A stretch of 64,000 nucleotides of DNA. It comes from Chloroflexota bacterium (GTDB taxonomy: Bacteria > Chloroflexota > Dehalococcoidia > Lucifugimonadales > SAR202-VII-2). This document shows positions 8,624 through 18,382 of this stretch, piece after piece. Where the stretch lies: positions 1-64,000 of the forward strand of contig QEVV01000002.1 in NCBI GenBank assembly GCA_003228115.1, in the 5' to 3' direction. The position numbers and the translations under genes are program-made. Below the pieces are notes generated by a model that had not been told where the DNA came from, searched no databases, and saw only the letters and a list, made by a program, of their open reading frames with translations. How positions within the stretch are numbered: the first letter of the stretch is position 1; each line of letters starts with the position of its first letter.

Positions 8624-9295
8624 TCAGAGTGACCGCCCCACCCACTCGTCGCGGTCTGAAACGTCCCTGTCGAAGAGAATCCTGTTATAGAGTACCCGAG
8701 GCCAACTCACATGGGCCGGACGCGCCCATGTATTGGCCATAGCACGCTTCAGCACAGTTAGGACAGCGAAGCCCCAACAGAAAACAACAACGCCCAATGG
8801 TGTTGTATACACAATATACATAATCGTGCTGGCGATCGGGAGCAAGAGCAGGGCTATCATTACAGCCAGACCGGTTGCCCTGAAGACGAACTTTCCAATG
8901 AGACCAATGCTCGCCAAGATGGCCAATTGCTGCCAAGCAAGCAAGCTCAGAACCCCAAGGCCCACTGCAACACCCCTGCCACCGGTGAACCGAAGGTAGA
9001 TCGACCAGTTGTGGCCAGCCACCGCAGCCAACCCCGCCAGTCCTTGGACCAGCGCCCCTTCGTCAAAGCCAAAGCGAGCCAGGGCCACCATGCCTACCCC
9101 TTTGACGAGGTAGTCAGACCCACCCACAGGGCCTACCCACTTCTTCCCAACCACCTCCCAGACGTTCGTGCCCCCCAGCGTGCCACTTCCGTGGCGGCGC
9201 AGGTCAACGCCCTTCACAGCCCTTCCCACGATGTAGGCCGTGGGAATAGAGCCCACGATGTAGGCAACTGCTATGAGGGCTATGTCTTGGAACAC
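8624..9295 (-). CDS. plsY: Glycerol-3-phosphate acyltransferase PlsY
   Basis: Membrane enzyme that transfers an acyl group from acyl-phosphate to glycerol-3-phosphate, the first step of phospholipid synthesis. The 223-residue protein shows the PlsY motifs in order: GSIPTAYIVGR, RRHGSGTLGGTNVW, and GHNWSIYLRFTGGRGVA, with several membrane helices. In canonical PlsY the second motif reads GSGNxGATN; here it is GSGTLGGTN, and the C-terminus runs about 20 residues longer. That leaves some doubt whether it is the main acyltransferase or a divergent paralogue. The gene is in the rsmG to PHP minus-strand run. Confidence 0.85.
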   Translation of the reverse strand: MFQDIALIAVAYIVGSIPTAYIVGRAVKGVDLRRHGSGTLGGTNVWEVVGKKWVGPVGGSDYLVKGVGMVALARFGFDEGALVQGLAGLAAVAGHNWSIYLRFTGGRGVAVGLGVLSLLAWQQLAILASIGLIGKFVFRATGLAVMIALLLLPIASTIMYIVYTTPLGVVVFCWGFAVLTVLKRAMANTWARPAHVSWPRVLYNRILFDRDVSDRDEWVGRSL

Positions 9296-9424
9296 CGGGG
9301 TTACCTGTGCAGAGGCTGGAGGCTAGTCCGCCTAGTTATGAAACCGAAACTTCTCTCTGTTGGACAAGGCCGGGTGAATCGATGCCGAGGAACTAGCGCC
9401 GAACCACTCCGGCGCCATAATGGA

Positions 9425-10252
9425 CTACCGGCGACTCGCCAGGTCCGCGAGCCTTTCAGCCACCTCAAGCGGCGGGCCAGCTTGTCCCGGCAAAGCCTCA
9501 TCAGGCTTGTCCATTGCGTGGTAGTCGCTCCCTCCACAGGGCAGCAGGTCATGCTCTTTGGCAACACGCGCTAGATCAGCTATGGCGTCGCGAGAAAGAG
9601 TGCTGTAGTGGACCTCCATACCTACGAGGCCAGCAGCCTTCAAACCGGGAAGCATGTCAATATAGTCTGTCGTGTAAATGGGATGGGCTAGCACCGCCAC
9701 CCCGCCTGCCTGGGTTATCAGCCTCACCGCCCCCTCTGGCGTCAATTTGACCCGTTCTGAGTAGGCGAGCCCATTGCGGCCCAGATACTTATCGAAGGCC
9801 TGCGCCACGTGCTCAATATAGCCCCGTTCGACCATGGCCTGAGCGATATGAGGCCTACCCACCGTGCCTTGGGCAAGCTCCTGCACACGCTCCCAGGAAA
9901 CAGGCAGCCCTAACTCTCCCAATTTCTCCACCATGTCCCGGCCTCGATCCACCCGTCCAGCCTGGAACTCCTTCAAAGCTTCCTGGAGGTCTTCGTCTTG
10001 CCTATCGATGTGATAGCCCAGCATGTGGACCTCGTTCCCAGGAACGTCTGCGCTCAACTCGATCCCCGGAATTAAGGTGAGACCGGGATGGTTTGCCGCC
10101 TCTTCAAAGGCCTCATCAAGACCATTTGTCGTGTCATGATCTGTAATGGCCGCCATGCGCAGACCCCGCTTGGCCAAGAGACGGACAAGCTCCGTAGGTG
10201 ATAGGCGTCCATCCGACGCCGTTGTGTGCAAATGCAGGTCTACCTCTGCCAT
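9425..10252 (-). CDS. PHP-domain phosphoesterase (YciV/RnaseAM-like)
   Basis: A 275-residue PHP metal-dependent hydrolase. The metal motifs are clear: DLHLHTTASDG at the N-terminus, ITDHDTTNG, ELSADVPGNEVHMLGYHID, VAVLAHPIY and GGSDYHAMD near the end. This is the arrangement of the YciV/TrpH group, which removes nucleotides from 5' ends of short RNAs or dephosphorylates 3',5'-bisphosphonucleotides. The ATG at 10252 starts only 4 bases after the upstream gene's stop and directly begins the MAEVDLHLHTT motif, so it is preferred to a longer reading frame from 10321. It forms an operon with ymdB and possibly rny: three RNA or nucleotide phosphoesterases in a row. Confidence 0.9.
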   Translation of the reverse strand: MAEVDLHLHTTASDGRLSPTELVRLLAKRGLRMAAITDHDTTNGLDEAFEEAANHPGLTLIPGIELSADVPGNEVHMLGYHIDRQDEDLQEALKEFQAGRVDRGRDMVEKLGELGLPVSWERVQELAQGTVGRPHIAQAMVERGYIEHVAQAFDKYLGRNGLAYSERVKLTPEGAVRLITQAGGVAVLAHPIYTTDYIDMLPGLKAAGLVGMEVHYSTLSRDAIADLARVAKEHDLLPCGGSDYHAMDKPDEALPGQAGPPLEVAERLADLASRR

Positions 10253-10256
10253 CAAG

Positions 10257-11018
10257 CTACTCCATGTTCCGGTCAATTCTAAAAATCTCTCGAGCCATGC
10301 CGGTGGTGTCGTCAACGTCAACGAGGACAGAGTTGAACTGGACTGGCCCCTCCGCTATACGCAGCCGACGAGGCATCTGAGTCGTGAACCGAGCCAAAAC
10401 GTCCTCAGGCTCGCTGCCGATTATCGAGTTAATTGGTCCCGTCATGCCAGCGTCCGTGCACATCGCAGTTCCTTTCGGAAGGATACGGGCGTCGGCGGTG
10501 GCAACGTGGGTGTGCGTACCAACCAAGGCGCTGACTCGCCCGTCCAAATACCAACCCAAAGCGTTCTTTTCTGAGGTCGCTTCGCCGTGGAAATCCACCA
10601 GGATGATCTTTGCCCGTGTCTCAGCCAGTACCTCTTCCATGGCGCGGAAGGGGTCATCAAGTGTGCCCATAAAGACCCGGCCCATGAGGTTGACTATCAG
10701 AGCTCCCTTTGCCCCGATGGTTCCGCGCCCAGGCGTGCCGGGAGGGAAATTGAGCGGGCGGATGAGAGGGATCTCCTCATTCATATGAGGAATGATTTCC
10801 TTGTTGTCCCAGACATGGTTGCCGGCTGTGACCACATCAACACCGGCATCCAGCATCTCCTCCATGGTATCTCTGGTCAAACCGAAGCCCGCCGCCAGGT
10901 TTTCCCCATTGGCGACCACGAGATCCATGTTGTATTCGCGCCGCAGGCCGGGCAACAACGCCTTTACAGCGCGGCGCCCAGGTTTGCCAACGACGTCACC
11001 AATTAAGAGAATTCTCAC
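10257..11018 (-). CDS. ymdB: YmdB-family metallophosphoesterase (2',3'-cyclic nucleotide phosphodiesterase)
   Basis: A 253-residue TIGR00282 protein. The metal ligands match Bacillus YmdB: Asp8 in LIGDVVG, Glu39 and Asn40 in VVANGEN, Asn67 and His68 in AGNHVWD, followed by DFHGEATSEK and GTHTHVATAD. YmdB hydrolyses 2',3'-cyclic mononucleotides and influences RNA turnover and colony development in Bacillus. It lies between rny and the PHP gene on the minus strand, the same rny-ymdB neighbourhood as in Firmicutes. A strong hairpin (11135-11174) separates it from rny, so it may also be transcribed separately. Confidence 0.95.
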   Translation of the reverse strand: MRILLIGDVVGKPGRRAVKALLPGLRREYNMDLVVANGENLAAGFGLTRDTMEEMLDAGVDVVTAGNHVWDNKEIIPHMNEEIPLIRPLNFPPGTPGRGTIGAKGALIVNLMGRVFMGTLDDPFRAMEEVLAETRAKIILVDFHGEATSEKNALGWYLDGRVSALVGTHTHVATADARILPKGTAMCTDAGMTGPINSIIGSEPEDVLARFTTQMPRRLRIAEGPVQFNSVLVDVDDTTGMAREIFRIDRNME

Positions 11019-11134
11019 AGGGTTCTTCCAGTGCCGAGAAGCGGCAGGGTATTCATACAGTAGACCATTGTAGAAGAACGAGAGAAGTGCCGCTAGGCAG
11101 GGGCTGGGACGAGGAAGGCATTAGAAACGGCTTG

Positions 11135-11174
11135 GGCATGAAGAGGGGCCCATGTACGGGCCCCTCTTCATGCC
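11135..11174 (-). terminator. Long perfect hairpin downstream of rny
   Basis: Inverted repeat of 17 bp with no mismatch (arms 11135-11151 and 11158-11174; arm core GAAGAGGGGCCC) and a 6-base loop ATGTAC. It begins 19 bases after the rny stop codon. The run after the hairpin on the minus strand is only weakly T-rich, so termination or 3'-end protection are both possible. Confidence 0.75.
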
Positions 11175-11193
11175 TATCTGGTGCTTGTTGGCG

Positions 11194-12723
11194 CTATTTC
11201 GCGAACTCGACCATTCGGCTCTCCCGAATGACCATCACTTTGATCTGGCCGGGATAGACCAGCTTCTCTTCGATCTTCTTGACGATATCGTAGGCCAGCT
11301 TGGCGGCCTCAGAGTCGTCAACTTGCTCTGGGCTCACCATGATCCGAATCTCACGACCCGCCTGGATCGCGAAGGTCTTCTCGACGCCCGGGAAGCTGTT
11401 GGCGACCTCTTCCAGGGCAGCGAGCCGCTTGGTATACATTTCAGCGGTATCCCTGCGAGCCCCTGGCCGGGCAGCAACGATGGCATCGCCGGCGGCCACG
11501 ATGAACGCCTCCACGGAACCCATCTCTTCGTCGTGGTGCTCCTCGATCGCATGGCGCACCGCTTCCGGAATGCCATAGCGCTCTGCCACTTCCCGTCCAA
11601 TCTCAGCGTGAGGGCCGTCCACCTCGTGAGTGAGGGCCTTACCAATATCGTGGAGAAGTCCTCCCGCCTTGGCGACCTCAATGTTGGCGCCCACCTCTGC
11701 GGCAAGCATGCCGCAGATAAGAGACACCTCTACTGCGTGGTGCAGCATGTTCTCGCCGTAGCTGAAGCGGAACTTGAGGCGGCCCACCAGTTTGATAACT
11801 TCTGGGTTTAGGCCCCTAACACCGGCATCCAGTATCCCCTGTTCTCCAGAGGACCAGATGTCGTCTTCAACTTCCTTCTTGGCCCGCTCCACCATGTCCT
11901 CGATCCGAGCGGGGTGGATCCGTCCATCTTCGATGAGGTTCTTCAACGCCACCCGGGCAACTTCCCGGCGAATGGGATCGAAGCAAGAAATGGTCACGGC
12001 GTTCGGGGTATCGTCGATAATCAAATCGACCCCGGTGGCCTGTTCCAACGCTCTAATGTTCCTTCCCTCGCGCCCAATGAGACGACCTTTCATGTCGTCA
12101 GAGGGGATGGGGATGATTTTGGTCGATACTTCGTTAACTACGTCAGAAGCCAGGCGATGAATAGCGAGAGTCACTATGCGGCGCGCCTTGTCGTTCGCCT
12201 GTTCCTTGAACTCCTGTTCAATGTCACGGAACCTGCGTGCTAGGTCGTACCGTATTTCTCCCTCAGCCTTCTTGAGCAACACATCCTTAGCGTCAGCGGC
12301 CGTCAGTCCTGAGATGGCTTCAAGCCGCTGTTCCTCTTGGGCCCTAATTGCATCAGCCTCTTTGAGGCGCTCTTCCACTTGCTGCTCTTTTTCGGTTAAG
12401 GCTCGCTCTTTCTTTTCCTGGCTATCGGCGCGATTTTCCAGGTTCTCTTCCCGGCCCTGCAGGCGTCGCTCTACCCGCTGTACTTCGCTTCTTCGCTCCT
12501 TGATCTCGTTCTCCGCCTGAGAGCGGAAACGTGAGGCCTCTTCCTTTGCCTCCACGACCAAAGCCTTCCTTTGAATTTCAGCTTCTTGAACAACACCTTC
12601 TGCCTGGGACTGAGCCGCCTTTACTTTGCGCCCGCTTACAATCTGTCGACCAAAGACCCCTACCGCCCCACCAATCACCAAGGCCGCGAGGACGGCTACG
12701 ATTACCGTCAACGCTTCCGCCAT
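11194..12723 (-). CDS. rny: Ribonuclease Y
   Basis: Membrane-anchored endoribonuclease that initiates mRNA decay. The 509 residues have the standard order: an N-terminal membrane helix (VIVAVLAALVIGGAVGVFG), a long coiled coil rich in Glu/Arg/Gln (about 30-190), a KH domain with GRLIGREGRNIRALE, and an HD domain with LLHDIGKALTHEVDGPHAEIG. The ATG is preceded by GGAGGAAGG on the minus strand. Length is typical (about 510-520). It lies upstream of ymdB and the PHP phosphoesterase, so this stretch is an RNA-turnover cluster. Confidence 0.97.
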   Translation of the reverse strand: MAEALTVIVAVLAALVIGGAVGVFGRQIVSGRKVKAAQSQAEGVVQEAEIQRKALVVEAKEEASRFRSQAENEIKERRSEVQRVERRLQGREENLENRADSQEKKERALTEKEQQVEERLKEADAIRAQEEQRLEAISGLTAADAKDVLLKKAEGEIRYDLARRFRDIEQEFKEQANDKARRIVTLAIHRLASDVVNEVSTKIIPIPSDDMKGRLIGREGRNIRALEQATGVDLIIDDTPNAVTISCFDPIRREVARVALKNLIEDGRIHPARIEDMVERAKKEVEDDIWSSGEQGILDAGVRGLNPEVIKLVGRLKFRFSYGENMLHHAVEVSLICGMLAAEVGANIEVAKAGGLLHDIGKALTHEVDGPHAEIGREVAERYGIPEAVRHAIEEHHDEEMGSVEAFIVAAGDAIVAARPGARRDTAEMYTKRLAALEEVANSFPGVEKTFAIQAGREIRIMVSPEQVDDSEAAKLAYDIVKKIEEKLVYPGQIKVMVIRESRMVEFAK

Positions 12724-13066
12724 ATTACTTCACCTTCCTCCATGAGAGATTGAGCTGCAGATGAACTGCACGAACCGATACAATTTGCTGTGTAACCCTC
12801 GTAATCCTAGGCCTTCATCCTAGTTCGGAAGGGGGGGGGTGTCAAGCTGCGAAGGGGCCCCTGACGCTGTTGACATGGGGTGCCACCGGCGATACCATCG
12901 TACCGATATCGTCGCAAAAAGGCACATCCATTCCTATAAACCGTCGCCAGGCCTGCTGATAGCGGAGGCTCGCCTGAGTGGCCTGGTGTTGGTCGATCCC
13001 CACCGGCATGCGGGCCTGCAAGCTTGCGGCGTTAGTCCGAGTCAACGAGAAGAAACGGCGTCTATT
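12724..13066. other. Divergent promoter region between rny and mtnA
   Basis: A 343-base gap between two divergent genes. It holds the mtnA promoter (12870-12898), a run of nine G at 12831-12839, and about 170 bases of untranslated leader before mtnA. The reading frame upstream of mtnA is open from 12839 but lacks a ribosome binding site and family similarity. I looked for a SAM-riboswitch core before this SAM-cycle operon and did not find one. Confidence 0.6.
12870..12898 (+). promoter_or_regulatory. Predicted promoter of the mtnA-metK operon
   Basis: -35 TTGACA (12870-12875, full consensus) and -10 TACCAT (12893-12898) with a 17-base spacer. Transcription would start near 12905 and give a leader of about 160 bases before the mtnA ATG. 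Confidence 0.65.
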
Positions 13067-14140
13067 ATGGCTATTCCTCAAGCCCAACCCTTAATTTCGA
13101 GAACCTCCGTGCGGGCCGTCCAGTGGGACGACAACGGGGTGCAACTCTTGGACCAAACCCTCCTTCCTCACCAGCAGGTGTATCTATTCTTGGACGACTA
13201 CCGGCAGGTGATTGAAGCCATCGTGAACATGCGAGTAAGGGGAGCGCCCGCCATTGGGGTGGCTGGAGCGTACGGCGTTGCCCTGGCGGTCCGGGAGTGC
13301 ATGGCTGATGCACCCTCCTTTGGAGAGCGGCTTAAGGAAGCGGCTTCAGCCCTTAGCAATGCCCGTCCCACGGCCGTGAACCTCAGTTGGGCCGTTGAGC
13401 GCGTTCTCGGCGCGACCCAGCGGGAAGACTCAACCACCCCTTTCGAGCGAGCCCTTCAGGAAGCCCACTCCATACTCGCCGAGGACGTAGCGGCAAACCA
13501 TCGCATAGGGGAAGAGGGCGCAGCACTCTTGAAGCCCGGCAGCCAGGTATTAACCCATTGCAACACCGGAGCCTTGGCCACAGGCGGATGGGGGACAGCT
13601 CTTGGCGTCGTGCGGTCGGCATGGGTGCAGAAGACCCTGCAGCAAGTCTACCTAACGGAAAGCCGCCCACTACTTCAGGGCGCCCGCCTTACTGCCTGGG
13701 AGCTGGTCCAGGAAGGCATACCGGCCACCCTCATCGTTGACGGAGCGGCCGGCTTCCTCTTCCAAAGAACGAAAATCGACGCGGTAGTTCTCGGAGCAGA
13801 CAGGATCGCGGCGAACGGCGATGTCGCCAACAAGATAGGCACCTTTGGCCTCGCAGTGCTGGCAAAGGAGCACGGAGTGCCGTTCTACGTTGCGGCCCCT
13901 ATCAGCACCATCGATTTGCGTACTCCCAACGGCGAAGCGATCCCCATCGAAGAACGCTCTCCAGAGGAAGTCGTCAGCCTTGGAGGAAACCGGGTGGCAG
14001 CCAACGGCATCGATGTCTGGAACCCTTCATTCGACGTAACGCCTGCTTCATATATAAGCGGCATCATCACAGAACGGGGCGTGGCCAGAGCCCCGTTTGT
14101 CGACAGCCTACGATCGCTCGTGGGAGAGGCCGATGGCTGA
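13067..14140 (+). CDS. mtnA: S-methyl-5-thioribose-1-phosphate isomerase
   Basis: Methionine-salvage enzyme that converts 5-methylthioribose-1-phosphate to 5-methylthioribulose-1-phosphate. The 357-residue protein has the eIF2B-like fold motifs MRVRGAPAIG, THCNTGALATGG with catalytic Cys165, and GADRIAANGDVANKIGT with catalytic Asp245. Those two sit at the Bacillus MtnA positions plus five. The ATG at 13067 is chosen because the conserved N-terminus begins there and family length is about 350; the longer open frame upstream is not conserved-looking. Its last 8 bases overlap mtnP, so the two are coupled. No mtnB, mtnC, mtnD or mtnK homologue is visible here, so the later salvage steps lie elsewhere or are missing. 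Confidence 0.95.
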   Translation: MAIPQAQPLISRTSVRAVQWDDNGVQLLDQTLLPHQQVYLFLDDYRQVIEAIVNMRVRGAPAIGVAGAYGVALAVRECMADAPSFGERLKEAASALSNARPTAVNLSWAVERVLGATQREDSTTPFERALQEAHSILAEDVAANHRIGEEGAALLKPGSQVLTHCNTGALATGGWGTALGVVRSAWVQKTLQQVYLTESRPLLQGARLTAWELVQEGIPATLIVDGAAGFLFQRTKIDAVVLGADRIAANGDVANKIGTFGLAVLAKEHGVPFYVAAPISTIDLRTPNGEAIPIEERSPEEVVSLGGNRVAANGIDVWNPSFDVTPASYISGIITERGVARAPFVDSLRSLVGEADG

Positions 14141-14999
14141 CGCCCATGTTGCGGTTATCGGAGGCAGCGGCCTTTACCAGATGGACGGTTTGGAGTCGGT
14201 GGAGCAAGTTGAGGTACCGACTCCTTTCGGCAGTACCAGCGGGCCTATCACGCTGGGCACACTGGCGGGTCTCAAGATCGCCTTCCTGCCCCGGCATGGC
14301 ATCGGTCACCGGATCATGCCTACCGAGGTCCCCTCCCAAGCCAACATTTACGCTCTCAAGACCCTAGGCGTGGAACGAATCATCAGCGTCAGCGCGGTGG
14401 GAAGCCTTCAAGAGAACATCCACCCGCTAGATATCGTTGTCCCTGATCAACTTATCGACAGAACCAGGGGGCCAAGGCCAGGCACCTTTTTTGGCAACGG
14501 CATCGTTGCCCATGTCGGCTTCGCTGACCCGTTCTGTCCCGAGCTGAGTGAACTGATGGGGGAAACCGCTGCCGCCGCAGGGGCAACCGTCCATAGTGGA
14601 GGCACCTATGTCGTTATGGAGGGCCCCATGTTCTCCACGAAGGCGGAATCCGCTCTGCACCGGTCATGGGGGGCCAGTATCATCGGCATGACAGCGCTTC
14701 CTGAGGCCAAGCTAGCCAGAGAGGCCGAACTTTGCTACAGTACCTTGGCTTGTGTAACGGACTACGATGTCTGGCACGAGACGGAGGAAGCAGTTTCTGT
14801 TGCGTTGGTTATCCAAAACTTACTACAAAACGTAAAGCTGGCCAAACAGGTCCTCATAGAGCTGGCCCCCAAGTTGTCCGAACCCCGCTCTTGTAATTGT
14901 GGCAGCGCCTTAGAAAACGCGATCATCACCGACTCGGCTGCCGTTCCAGCCCAGATCAAACGAGACCTTGCCCCGATTATCGGTAAGTACGTCTCCTAG
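14133..14999 (+). CDS. mtnP: S-methyl-5'-thioadenosine phosphorylase
   Basis: Cleaves methylthioadenosine with phosphate to adenine and methylthioribose-1-phosphate, the substrate of MtnA. The 288-residue protein shows IGGSGLY at the N-terminus, FLPRHGIGHRIMPTEVPSQA, SAVGSL, VMEGPMFSTKAES and GMTALPEAKLAREAE followed by TDYDVW. The MEGPMFST variant (family: MEGPRFST) is a slight oddity. The start ATG at 14133 lies inside the end of mtnA, with GGGAGAGG just before it. The product feeds MtnA directly, so the two overlapping genes encode consecutive steps. Confidence 0.95.
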   Translation: MADAHVAVIGGSGLYQMDGLESVEQVEVPTPFGSTSGPITLGTLAGLKIAFLPRHGIGHRIMPTEVPSQANIYALKTLGVERIISVSAVGSLQENIHPLDIVVPDQLIDRTRGPRPGTFFGNGIVAHVGFADPFCPELSELMGETAAAAGATVHSGGTYVVMEGPMFSTKAESALHRSWGASIIGMTALPEAKLAREAELCYSTLACVTDYDVWHETEEAVSVALVIQNLLQNVKLAKQVLIELAPKLSEPRSCNCGSALENAIITDSAAVPAQIKRDLAPIIGKYVS

Positions 15000-15067
15000 C
15001 GACATTGAATGGAAGACGGCCTTGAAGCAAATGGGCCTCACTTGGAAAACACGGAGGAGGAGGAGTC

Positions 15068-15427
15068 ATGGTTGCCAAACCTTGGGGAAGACAGGAAGCG
15101 GGAGAGCCTTACCGCCGCATCAATAGCGACGACGCCAAAGTAATACTTGAGGAAAACGGTGGCGACGTGGTGATCGTTGATGTCCGCCGACAGGATGAGT
15201 GGGATACTGGCCATGTTGCCGGCGCAGTGCATATCCCCGTCGACGATCTTCTTGGCCGCTTTGAAGAGTTGCCGGAAGACAAAGAGCTGCTTTTCATCTG
15301 TGCAGCAGGCGTTCGCAGCGGTCTTGCCGCTGAAATGGCCGCCGCCATGGGAGCGGCTTCGGAACGGCTGTACAACATTGAGGATGGCACGCCCACCTGG
15401 CTCGCAAAGGGATACCCCTCGGAGTAG
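15068..15427 (+). CDS. Rhodanese-domain sulfurtransferase
   Basis: A single-domain rhodanese of 119 residues. It has the N-terminal IVDVRRQDEWDTGHVAGAVHIP motif in parts, and the active-site loop CAAGVRSG, where the first Cys would carry the persulfide. A GGAGGAGGAG ribosome binding site precedes the ATG. It sits between mtnP and the kinase-like gene in the SAM-cycle operon, which suggests a role with reduced sulfur, but a direct substrate cannot be named. Only 3 bases separate it from the next gene's TTG. Confidence 0.92.
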   Translation: MVAKPWGRQEAGEPYRRINSDDAKVILEENGGDVVIVDVRRQDEWDTGHVAGAVHIPVDDLLGRFEELPEDKELLFICAAGVRSGLAAEMAAAMGAASERLYNIEDGTPTWLAKGYPSE

Positions 15428-15430
15428 CCC

Positions 15431-17050
15431 TTGAAAACGTCCTCAACGCGGCCCGAAAGCCGTACCCCCACTAGCGATCTGACAGGCCTGGTATCGGCAC
15501 TCCAACAAACGGAGGCCTATCCAGAACACCCTGTCAAGATAGATATGGTAGAGACTCATATCTCCTACGTATTCCTAACGGGCAAGTACGCTTATAAGAT
15601 CAAGAAGCCCTTGAACCTTGGCTTTCTGGATTTCACCAGCCTTGAGCAACGGCGCGTCTATTGTCAGCGCGAGGTGGAATTAAATCGGGTCATTGAACCT
15701 GACGCCTACCTAGGGGTTGTAGCGGTCTGCTGGGATGGGGATCGCTACGCGGTTGAGGGGACGGGAGAGGTGGTGGAGTACGCCGTAAAGATGCGGCAAT
15801 TGCCCTCTGAGGCGCGTATGGACTTATTGCTGCCCAAGGGCCTTGTTACCCGGCAGCAGGTGCGACGCCTCTCTGAGAAGCTGGCCGGATTTCACGGGCG
15901 AACGGGCGCCAGCAAGGAAATAACCCAAGTTGGCGGCCGCCGAGCGTTGGCAGCCAACATTGTGGAGAACTTTGATCAGACCAAGCGCTACACGGGTGTG
16001 ACCGTCAGCCGATGCGCCTTCAAAGACATTCAGGCCTACTCATTGGCTTGCCTGGAGGCATTCGACAGCCTTCTTGAACGTAGGGAGACTAAGGGCTTCG
16101 TACGAGATTGCCATGGCGACGTTCATACGCGGCAAGTCTTCCTGGACGATACAATCCATCTTATGGATCGCATCGAGATCGCTGAGCGGTTTAGGTATTC
16201 AGACGTGGGACAGGACGTGGCGTTCATGGCCATGGACCTGGACTTCCACCGCCGAAGCGACCTCGCCAAGCTCTTCGTGCAGCATTACATTAACAAGACG
16301 GGCGATCGAGAGTTGCCCAAGTTGTTGACCTTTTTCAAGTGCTACCGAGCCTACGTGAGGGGCAAGGTATCCAGTTTCCTACTGGACGATCCTTCCGCCA
16401 GCCCAGAGCTTCGGGAAGCGTCCCGGCTCAGCGCCTCGCAGTACTTTTCGCTAGCGCGGAGATACGCTCGGCGAAGCGCGCCCAAGGGAATCTTCCTCAT
16501 GGTCGGCCCCTCAGGCACAGGCAAATCGGTGGTAGCCGCTGACCTAGCCCAATGCGGCAGAGCCCGGCACCTCATGTCCGATAGAATCAGAAAAGAACTG
16601 GCTGGCGTCCCCCCGCTTGAGCGACACACTGAGGCCGCAGGGAAGGGCATTTACTCCGGCTTCTTCAGTCGCCGCACCTACGAGGAATTGTTGAGAAGAG
16701 CCGAGGAAGCCCTGAGAGCGAAGAAGTCAGTCGTGCTCGATGCCACGTTCCTTCGCAAATCGTATCGAATGCCGGTTTACACGTTGGGAAAACAGTTCGA
16801 CGTGCCTGTCTGGGTACTCTGGTGCAAGGCTCCCGAGGAGCTAACACGCCATCGGCTCAACGTTCGTGCTACCGAGCCGTCGATATCCGACGGCACTTGG
16901 GAGGTGCATGAACGGCAGGCCCAGCAGCTGGAACCCGTTCATGAAGTACCGTCCGAACAGGTGATTGAGATCGATACGTCGGGGGACAGAGAGGAAAACG
17001 CCGCGACGCTATTGAAGGAGCTTTACCGAAGGCAGCTTTTGGCCGCCTAG
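15431..17050 (+). CDS. Two-domain kinase: aminoglycoside-phosphotransferase-like N-terminus plus P-loop kinase C-terminus
   Basis: A 539-residue fusion. Residues 1-330 resemble an APH-type kinase, with CHGDVH near residue 228 in the position of the catalytic HxD loop and SDVGQDVAFMAMDLDF after it. Residues 355-539 form a P-loop kinase with Walker A GPSGTGKS near residue 359 and VVLDATFL as a Walker B-like strand. This matches the COG2187+COG0645 fusion, annotated as a bifunctional aminoglycoside phosphotransferase/ATP-binding protein, whose substrate is not established. The start is TTG 15431, with GGAG 6 bases upstream. It is embedded in the SAM/methylthioadenosine operon, so a small thio- or nucleoside-type substrate is possible but unproven. 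Confidence 0.85.
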   Translation: MKTSSTRPESRTPTSDLTGLVSALQQTEAYPEHPVKIDMVETHISYVFLTGKYAYKIKKPLNLGFLDFTSLEQRRVYCQREVELNRVIEPDAYLGVVAVCWDGDRYAVEGTGEVVEYAVKMRQLPSEARMDLLLPKGLVTRQQVRRLSEKLAGFHGRTGASKEITQVGGRRALAANIVENFDQTKRYTGVTVSRCAFKDIQAYSLACLEAFDSLLERRETKGFVRDCHGDVHTRQVFLDDTIHLMDRIEIAERFRYSDVGQDVAFMAMDLDFHRRSDLAKLFVQHYINKTGDRELPKLLTFFKCYRAYVRGKVSSFLLDDPSASPELREASRLSASQYFSLARRYARRSAPKGIFLMVGPSGTGKSVVAADLAQCGRARHLMSDRIRKELAGVPPLERHTEAAGKGIYSGFFSRRTYEELLRRAEEALRAKKSVVLDATFLRKSYRMPVYTLGKQFDVPVWVLWCKAPEELTRHRLNVRATEPSISDGTWEVHERQAQQLEPVHEVPSEQVIEIDTSGDREENAATLLKELYRRQLLAA

Positions 17051-17082
17051 GCCCATATTCGTATTGAATTCAAGGAGGATTT

Positions 17083-18354
<1,272 letters not shown>

Positions 18355-18382
18355 ACGTTCAAATTCAGCGGAGGTTTGCAGC

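Noticed and set aside
12839-13066. In-frame N-terminal extension of mtnA by 76 residues
   Set aside because: No ribosome binding site, not in the family pattern, overlaps the predicted promoter; the conserved protein begins at 13067.
12876-13066. SAM riboswitch before the SAM-cycle operon
   Set aside because: The leader lacks recognisable SAM-I or SAM-II conserved blocks.
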